Shown: in pieces, positions 6,660 to 11,195 of the stretch | How the letters are laid out: every line of letters starts with the position of its first letter | Position numbering within the stretch: the first letter of the stretch is position 1 | Assembly (NCBI GenBank): GCA_030632405.1 | Contig: DAOVUU010000035.1 | Span: 1-11,195 of the forward strand | Direction of reading: 5' to 3' | Source: Desulfobulbaceae bacterium | GTDB taxonomy: Bacteria; Desulfobacterota; Desulfobulbia; Desulfobulbales; Desulfocapsaceae | DNA length: 11,195 nucleotides | Translations under genes and position numbers: made by a program | The notes under the pieces: generated by a model | What the model was told of the DNA's origin: nothing | Databases searched by the model: none | Seen by the model: the letters and a program-made list of their open reading frames with translations, nothing else

Positions 6660-8054
6660 TCACTTTCCACGTGCCAGCCTACATCTGCGAACAAATCCTT
6701 CCGCCCATTCTTTCGTCCCATCGGCATGCACATGAGTGTAAAGTGCAAATACATTTTTTTTTGTCAGGCCATCACGTCCGTTCAAAAACCCTTTGCCCCG
6801 CTTCATTTTCAATACCAGTTGATCTTCACTCCCCTGCCAGTCCAATACTGTTGAGTAACGAAATTCATGACCTTTTATTTCCAGCCCTACAGGATAAAAA
6901 GGATTCTCATTTTCAACCGTAAAGATTGAATAACCATGAGCCTGGGGTTTTTCAGACATACCGAAACGAACCGGAAAGACATCTGCAAGAGGATACTCCT
7001 CTTCTCCTATTACGATTGACCGCCCTAGATAAATCAACCCCCCGCATTCGGCATAGATTGGCATCCCAGCCTCTGCACTGTTTTTCACGGCAGCCCTGAA
7101 ACTTTCGTTGGCAGCCAGATCTTTTGCACTGGTTTCGGGGAATCCTCCTCCGATGTAAAGGCCGTCAAGATCCGGCAAATCTTTGTCTGTCAGCGCATTG
7201 ATAAATACAAGTTCTCCACCACCCCTTTCAAGAGCTTCCAGATTTTCCGAATAGTAAAATTGAAAAGCGGCATCCTGTAAAACACCGATCCGTACCTTCT
7301 GTTGTGTACTTGAAGAGACACCAAATTCCGGTGTGTAATTTCGACCTAAAACAGGTGCCATTATTCCCCCCACTCTCTCCAGATCAATATTTTCTTCGAT
7401 TAATTCTGCCAGAAAGTCAAGTGCCTGATCGCTGCCAACATATTCCTGATGAGGAATCATCCCCAGATGACGCATGGGAAAGATATCTCTTTTGAGGCGT
7501 GGAATCGCGCCGAGTACAGGAAGACCCGTATAATGTTCAACAGATTCAGTTACCAGCCTTCTCTGTCTCTCTGTCCCTATCTGATTGAGAACAACGCCTC
7601 GGAAATTCACCCGCGTATCAAACTGTTCACATCCCAGAACCATTGCTGCAACTGTCCTTGTTGTTTTGGTGCAGTTGACCACAAGTAAAACAGGAAGATC
7701 GAGCATCACAGCCAGATCAGCGGTGGAATAGCCGCCCTCAACATTGACACCGTCAAATATTCCCCGATTTCCCTCTACAATCATTCTCTCCGCTGCCTGG
7801 GAGCGGTGATAAAATGAGGCGGTAATGATCTCCCTTGACATAAGATAGGGGTCAAGATTATAGCACTTATTCCCGGCTGCAAGCTGTAGCCATCCAGCAT
7901 CTATATAATCAGGACCCTTTTTAAAGGGTACTACATTTATTCCACGTCTGGCAAATGCAGCTGTCAAACCAACAGAGACTACGCTTTTACCGGAGCCCCC
8001 GGCAAGACCGGCAACTACAAGTCCTTTTTTTAAGGTACCAGGATATTCCATCAT
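6660..8054 (-). CDS. Cobyrinate a,c-diamide synthase family amidotransferase (CbiA, or siroheme amidase DsrN)
   Basis: An ATP- and glutamine-dependent enzyme that amidates acetate side chains of a tetrapyrrole. The 464-residue length matches CbiA (about 460). The N-terminal dethiobiotin-synthetase-like domain has the P-loop GLAGGSGKS (16-24), FKKGPDYID (44-52) and EGNRGIFDG (94-102). The C-terminal class I-like glutaminase domain has IGGGFPE (301-307), the nucleophile Cys337 in [17 protein letters not shown] (395-401) and THVHADGT (440-447). All key residues are present. CbiA works in cobalamin synthesis; the homologue DsrN amidates siroheme for dissimilatory sulfite reductase. The [13 protein letters not shown] P-loop and the [12 protein letters not shown] ending resemble what I remember of DsrN, but no cob or dsr neighbour is visible, so the substrate is undecided. 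Its ATG overlaps the uvrB stop (ATGA), followed at once by a second ATG. Confidence 0.93.
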   Translation of the reverse strand: MMEYPGTLKKGLVVAGLAGGSGKSVVSVGLTAAFARRGINVVPFKKGPDYIDAGWLQLAAGNKCYNLDPYLMSREIITASFYHRSQAAERMIVEGNRGIFDGVNVEGGYSTADLAVMLDLPVLLVVNCTKTTRTVAAMVLGCEQFDTRVNFRGVVLNQIGTERQRRLVTESVEHYTGLPVLGAIPRLKRDIFPMRHLGMIPHQEYVGSDQALDFLAELIEENIDLERVGGIMAPVLGRNYTPEFGVSSSTQQKVRIGVLQDAAFQFYYSENLEALERGGGELVFINALTDKDLPDLDGLYIGGGFPETSAKDLAANESFRAAVKNSAEAGMPIYAECGGLIYLGRSIVIGEEEYPLADVFPVRFGMSEKPQAHGYSIFTVENENPFYPVGLEIKGHEFRYSTVLDWQGSEDQLVLKMKRGKGFLNGRDGLTKKNVFALYTHVHADGTKEWAEGFVRRCRLARGK

Positions 8055-10072
8055 CCTATTTCAATCTCCAGGAGGCGAATCCTTTTTATGCGGTCCCGTA
8101 ACTCTGCCGCTTTTTCAAATGCAAGTTCTTTCGCCGCCTGATGCATCTGATCCTCGAGAAGAGTAATCTCCTTCTCCAGATCTTTCACACTACTATATTC
8201 AGGCAACTCTTCGGCTATCTGCAAAAGCGTTTCCTGATAGCCATCAGCGACATACCCGGAATCATATAGATGCTGCTGCATAGTGTCTTTGACCTTTGAA
8301 ATAATGGTTCGGGGTTTAATACCATTTTTTTGATTATACTCCTGCTGAATCTTCCGTCTCCTCTCGGTCTCATCAATGGTAAACTGCATTGAGGTGGTAA
8401 CCACATCGCCGTACATAATGACCAGCCCATCCACATTACGTGCTGCACGACCACAGGTCTGGATCAAAGACCTCTCGGAACGCAAAAATCCTTCTTTATC
8501 CGCGTCAAGTATTGCAACCAGTGAAACCTCCGGTATATCCAATCCCTCACGCAGAAGATTTATACCGATCAATACATTAAACTCGCCCTTCCTCAGTTCC
8601 CGGATCAATTCCACCCGGGCCAGGGTCTTGATATCAGAATGCAGGTATCGGACCCGAATATCCAGTTTTTCATAGTAATCAGTCAGATCCTCGGCCATTC
8701 GTTTTGTAAGCGTTGTTATCAGAACAGCTTCACCCCGTTCTGAACGCAGGCGTATCTCCTCCAGCAAGTCATCAACCTGGCTTGTGGCTGGTCTCACTTC
8801 GATCCGTGGATCGAGAAGACCAGTCGGACGAATGACCTGTTCAACAACCCGGCCATCAACCTGACTCAGTTCATATTGCCCTGGAGTTGCCGAAATATAT
8901 ACTATCTGATTTATCCGTTTTTCAAACTCATCAAAACGAAGAGGACGATTATCAAGGGCCGACGGCAGACGAAAGCCAAAGTCAACCAATGTGGTTTTTC
9001 GAGACCTGTCTCCGTTATACATGCCATTGAGTTGCCCGATACCGATATGGCTTTCATCGATAACGAGCAGATAATCTTCCGGGAAATAGTCAAGCAGATT
9101 AGGTGGAGGAACCCCCGGTGCTTTCCCCGTCAAGTGCCGGCTGTAGTTTTCAATACCGGTGCAATAGCCCAGTTCCTGGATCATTTCAAGGTCAAACATT
9201 GTCCGCTGATCCAGTCGCTGTTCTTCGACAAGCCGATTTTCATCCTGAAAATATTGGAGACGCAGCCGCAGTTCCTCCTTAATCGTCCTTACGGCAATCT
9301 GTAATCGATCCTTTGAAGTGACAAAGTGACTGCCTGGGAAAACTGTATATTCTTCAAGCTCTTCTATAGTAACGCCTCTTAGAGGATCAACTACAGAAAT
9401 AGATTCAAGCGTGTCACCAAAAAACTCCAGTCGTACAGCTCTTTCTTCCTCGTGGACCGGAAAAATATCAATCACATCTCCCCGCACCCGAAATGTGCCC
9501 CTGTGAAAAGAGACATCATTTCGCTCATATTGCATAAAGACAAGTCTTCTCTGAACGTCCTCCATCGGATACTCTTCTTCTACTTTAAGAAACAGATGCA
9601 TATTTTTATATTCATCGGGAGAACCGAGACCGTAAATGCATGATACGGAGGCGACAATAAGGACGTCCCTGCGTGTAAGCAGAGAACGGGTTGCAGAGTG
9701 ACGCATCTTATCAATTGCGTCATTAATCGAGGAATCTTTCTCTATGTAGCTGTCGGACTGGGGAATATATGCTTCAGGCTGATAATAGTCATAATAGGAA
9801 ACAAAATACTCGACACCATTATCTGGGAAAAGCTCTTTAAACTCGCTGAAAAGCTGCGCAGCCAGTGTCTTATTGGGCGCGATCACCAGGGTCGGGCGCT
9901 GTACCTCCTGTATAACATTGGCTATTGTAAATGTTTTTCCGGAACCCGTGACACCGAGCAGAACCTGGCTCTTAACTCCGTCTACGATACCCTCTGCCAG
10001 CTTTTTAATCGCCTCAGGCTGATCACCCGAAGGTGTAAACGGTGAATTCAGTTGAAAAGGTGTATCCATCAT
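8051..10072 (-). CDS. uvrB: Excinuclease ABC subunit B
   Basis: The damage-verifying helicase of nucleotide excision repair: loaded by UvrA, it inserts a beta-hairpin into DNA and recruits UvrC. From ATG at 10072 it has 673 residues, the length of the E. coli protein. Visible motifs are Walker A GVTGSGKT (about 40-47), the beta-hairpin region [22 protein letters not shown], Walker [17 protein letters not shown], the helicase C-terminal motifs HSDI and [17 protein letters not shown], and a terminal UVR domain ([20 protein letters not shown]) that binds UvrC. The frame also opens further, to a GTG at 10090. I prefer ATG 10072 or the adjoining ATG 10069, because GAGGAG lies about 10 bases upstream and the sequence from 10069 aligns residue for residue with the E. 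coli N-terminus. It lies 7 bases after the ferredoxin stop and overlaps the amidotransferase by 4 bases. Confidence 0.98.
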   Translation of the reverse strand: MMDTPFQLNSPFTPSGDQPEAIKKLAEGIVDGVKSQVLLGVTGSGKTFTIANVIQEVQRPTLVIAPNKTLAAQLFSEFKELFPDNGVEYFVSYYDYYQPEAYIPQSDSYIEKDSSINDAIDKMRHSATRSLLTRRDVLIVASVSCIYGLGSPDEYKNMHLFLKVEEEYPMEDVQRRLVFMQYERNDVSFHRGTFRVRGDVIDIFPVHEEERAVRLEFFGDTLESISVVDPLRGVTIEELEEYTVFPGSHFVTSKDRLQIAVRTIKEELRLRLQYFQDENRLVEEQRLDQRTMFDLEMIQELGYCTGIENYSRHLTGKAPGVPPPNLLDYFPEDYLLVIDESHIGIGQLNGMYNGDRSRKTTLVDFGFRLPSALDNRPLRFDEFEKRINQIVYISATPGQYELSQVDGRVVEQVIRPTGLLDPRIEVRPATSQVDDLLEEIRLRSERGEAVLITTLTKRMAEDLTDYYEKLDIRVRYLHSDIKTLARVELIRELRKGEFNVLIGINLLREGLDIPEVSLVAILDADKEGFLRSERSLIQTCGRAARNVDGLVIMYGDVVTTSMQFTIDETERRRKIQQEYNQKNGIKPRTIISKVKDTMQQHLYDSGYVADGYQETLLQIAEELPEYSSVKDLEKEITLLEDQMHQAAKELAFEKAAELRDRIKRIRLLEIEIG

Positions 10073-10079
10073 ACGATTT

Positions 10080-10310
10080 TCACTCCTCACCGCCTTCCCA
10101 GGTGATGCAATCTTCCGGACAATTCTTAATCGCCTCCTCTACATCTTCCAGAGGGTATTCGTCCAGCTCCATAACTTCCATAAAACCAATCGACTTATTA
10201 TATTTGAAAACACTCGGCGCTACTTCCACGCACCCCATACACTCGTTACACCTGCCTAAATCAATCGATGGATATTTTTTCATTTTTTCGCTATACTGTG
10301 AGATTTTCAT
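10080..10310 (-). CDS. Single-[4Fe-4S] ferredoxin
   Basis: A 76-residue acidic ferredoxin. Cys21, Cys24 and Cys27 (CNECMGC) plus Cys64 in NCPEDC make one complete [4Fe-4S] site. The position that would hold the second cluster's cysteine is Ala31 (EVAPSVF), and the second motif is gone, as in the monocluster ferredoxins of Desulfovibrio and Bacillus. Cys68 is an extra cysteine close to the cluster. The N-terminus has about ten more residues than the compact family norm (MKISQYSEK before MKKYPSID); Met10 (10283) is an alternative start but has no ribosome site. The start at 10310 has AAAGGA directly adjoining ATG. It is first in the unit with uvrB and the CbiA/DsrN-type enzyme, and is divergent from the flavodiiron gene. 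It may donate electrons to that or to another low-potential enzyme; the partner is inference. Confidence 0.92.
   Translation of the reverse strand: MKISQYSEKMKKYPSIDLGRCNECMGCVEVAPSVFKYNKSIGFMEVMELDEYPLEDVEEAIKNCPEDCITWEGGEE
10083..10088 (-). promoter_or_regulatory. Ribosome binding site deciding the uvrB start
   Basis: GAGGAG on the minus strand, inside the last codons of the ferredoxin gene and 10 bases before ATG 10072. It lies downstream of the GTG at 10090, so it cannot serve that start. This favours the 673-residue UvrB over the 679-residue reading. Confidence 0.7.
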
Positions 10311-10331
10311 TCCTTTGTAAATAGTTTTTTG

Positions 10332-10349
10332 CAGGGGAATTTTTCCCTG
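10332..10349 (-). other. Hairpin in the ferredoxin-uvrB leader
   Basis: CAGGG (10332-10336) pairs with CCCTG (10345-10349), and the stem extends inward by a G-T and an A-T pair to a four-base loop. It ends about 20 bases before the ferredoxin ATG. No T-run follows in either direction, so it is not a canonical terminator. It could be a leader RNA structure or a protein-binding inverted repeat. Confidence 0.35.
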
Positions 10350-10364
10350 ACCATTATCCTTTTA

Positions 10365-10393
10365 TTGTAATACATAGTCCGGTCAATTATTAT
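10365..10393 (+). promoter_or_regulatory. Candidate sigma-70-type promoter for the flavodiiron gene
   Basis: TTGTAA (10365-10370, 4 of 6 matches to TTGACA), a 17-base spacer, then TATTAT (10388-10393, 5 of 6 matches to TATAAT). It lies about 95 bases upstream of the flavodiiron ATG. In an A/T-rich region such matches can be chance. I saw no equally good minus-strand promoter for the ferredoxin unit in the same 178-base gap. Confidence 0.4.
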
Positions 10394-10488
10394 ATGGGCT
10401 TTAAATTTTATATCGGAAGAGTGAATATACTCATACATAAACTCGTAAAAAGATACCGACAACAACCTCAACGTACAATGGAGCCTCA

Positions 10489-11195
10489 ATGAATACCACA
10501 GAACTAGCAAAAGGAATATACTCAGTCGGAGCGATAGACTGGGATGTTCGAGACTTTCACGGTTACTCTACACTTAAAGGAACCACATACAACGCTTTCC
10601 TCATAGTCGATAAGAAGGTAACTCTTGTGGATACGGTTAAACGATCCCATAGAGATGACCTTATTCGTAACATTCGTGCGATTATAGAACCGGAAAAAAT
10701 TGATTATATTATCGTCAACCATGTAGAGCTCGACCACTCCGGGTCTCTTCCGGACATGGTCAATTTGATACAGCCGGAAAAAATATTCTGTTCTCCAATG
10801 GGTAAAAAGGCCATCCTTGACCATTTTCACTGTGATGACTGGCCATTTGAGGTTGTAAAATCAGGTAACGAAATCAGTCTCGGTAAACGAACCATACATT
10901 TTATTGAAACACGAATGCTGCACTGGCCGGACTCCATGTTCTCCTTTATCAAGGAAGACGGCATCCTCTTCTCCAGTGACGCCTTCGGCCAGCACTATGC
11001 GTCAACTGAACGGTTTGACGACGAGGTACCTCTCTCTGATGTAATGAAAGAAGGTGCCAAATATTATGCCAACATCCTCTATCTCTTCGCACCATTGATT
11101 CGTAAACTTCTTAAAAGCATAGGTGAAATGAATCTTGACATAAAGATGATAGCACCGGATCATGGTGTTATCTGGCGTACTCACAAAGAAGAAAT
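10489..11195 (+). CDS. Flavodiiron protein (rubredoxin:oxygen oxidoreductase / FprA type), 5' part
   Basis: A cytoplasmic enzyme that reduces O2 to water or NO to N2O, protecting anaerobes. The 235 residues in the window form the metallo-beta-lactamase-like diiron domain. The ligand set is complete: His78, Glu80, Asp82 and His83 in NHVELDHSG, His145 in MLHWPDSMF, Asp164 in FSSDAFG and His225 in PDHGV. This matches Desulfovibrio gigas ROO at an offset of one residue. The flavodoxin domain that should follow (family about 400 residues) lies past the window end, as would any fused rubredoxin domain, so ROO/FprA and NorV-like forms cannot be separated. ATG 10489 is preceded by GGAG at five bases. 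It is divergent from the ferredoxin-uvrB unit. The frame is open to the edge with no stop. Confidence 0.96.
   Translation, partial: MNTTELAKGIYSVGAIDWDVRDFHGYSTLKGTTYNAFLIVDKKVTLVDTVKRSHRDDLIRNIRAIIEPEKIDYIIVNHVELDHSGSLPDMVNLIQPEKIFCSPMGKKAILDHFHCDDWPFEVVKSGNEISLGKRTIHFIETRMLHWPDSMFSFIKEDGILFSSDAFGQHYASTERFDDEVPLSDVMKEGAKYYANILYLFAPLIRKLLKSIGEMNLDIKMIAPDHGVIWRTHKEE

Noticed and set aside
8876..9304. Plus-strand 142-residue frame
   Set aside because: Antisense shadow of uvrB, which has full motif coverage over this stretch.
10073..10090. GTG at 10090 as the uvrB start
   Set aside because: Would overlap the ferredoxin by 11 bases and lacks the GAGGAG that lies downstream of it; ATG 10072/10069 matches the family N-terminus.
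10381..10388. HcpR/CRP-type operator from GGTCAATT
   Set aside because: Only one half-site; the opposing TTGACC half that such nitrosative-stress operators need is absent at the right distance.
10522..10830. Minus-strand 102-residue frame
   Set aside because: Antisense to the flavodiiron gene, whose diiron ligands lie within this span.
1..11195. tRNA genes, CRISPR arrays, insertion sequences or defence genes
   Set aside because: No cloverleaf-type sequences, regularly spaced direct repeats, transposase motifs or recognisable defence domains were seen on either strand.

Overview
The window looks like chromosomal DNA of a strictly anaerobic, Gram-negative bacterium, most likely a sulfate- or sulfur-metabolising member of the Desulfobacterota (the former Deltaproteobacteria). 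The clues are a seven-cysteine ferredoxin closely resembling the Desulfovibrio africanus ferredoxin III type, a second single-cluster ferredoxin, a flavodiiron oxygen/NO reductase, and a CbiA/DsrN-type amidotransferase. Base composition is moderate, no phage or transposon genes are visible, and almost everything is core housekeeping on the minus strand. The taxonomic call is inference from protein flavour, not from a marker gene.

Positions 1-5599, minus strand: a compact run, in transcription order: a four-helix membrane protein (5165-5599), alanine racemase alr (3978-5105), arginyl-tRNA synthetase argS (2313-3971), an 80-residue single-helix membrane protein (1902-2144), and secA (from 1905, leaving the window at position 1). 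alr and argS are 6 bases apart, and the small protein overlaps secA by 4 bases (ATGA), so at least parts of this run should be cotranscribed and coupled. It joins cell-wall precursor supply, tRNA charging and protein export.

Positions 5600-6657: a self-contained ferredoxin gene (5687-5872, minus) with a strong Shine-Dalgarno sequence and its own rho-independent terminator. A 385-base gene-free stretch follows, holding a long imperfect palindrome (6061-6121). Next comes the only complete plus-strand gene, a small unrecognised protein with a CxC...CxxC metal-site pattern (6258-6605). It converges on the next operon across a small hairpin.

Positions 6660-10310, minus strand: a tight three-gene unit, in transcription order a single-[4Fe-4S] ferredoxin (10080-10310), uvrB (8051-10072) and a cobyrinate a,c-diamide synthase family protein (6660-8054) that may be the siroheme amidase DsrN. 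ferredoxin-uvrB are 7 bases apart; uvrB and the amidotransferase overlap by 4 bases. Divergent from this unit, across 178 bases, is a flavodiiron protein (from 10489, plus), cut by the window end. Its diiron ligands are all present in the part seen.

No clearly new defence or mobile system was found. The points most worth a second look are the Asp-for-Cys ferredoxin, the unusual ferredoxin-uvrB-amidotransferase operon beside a flavodiiron gene, the Ser in the ArgRS HIGH motif, the small protein wedged between argS and secA, and the palindromic repeat.
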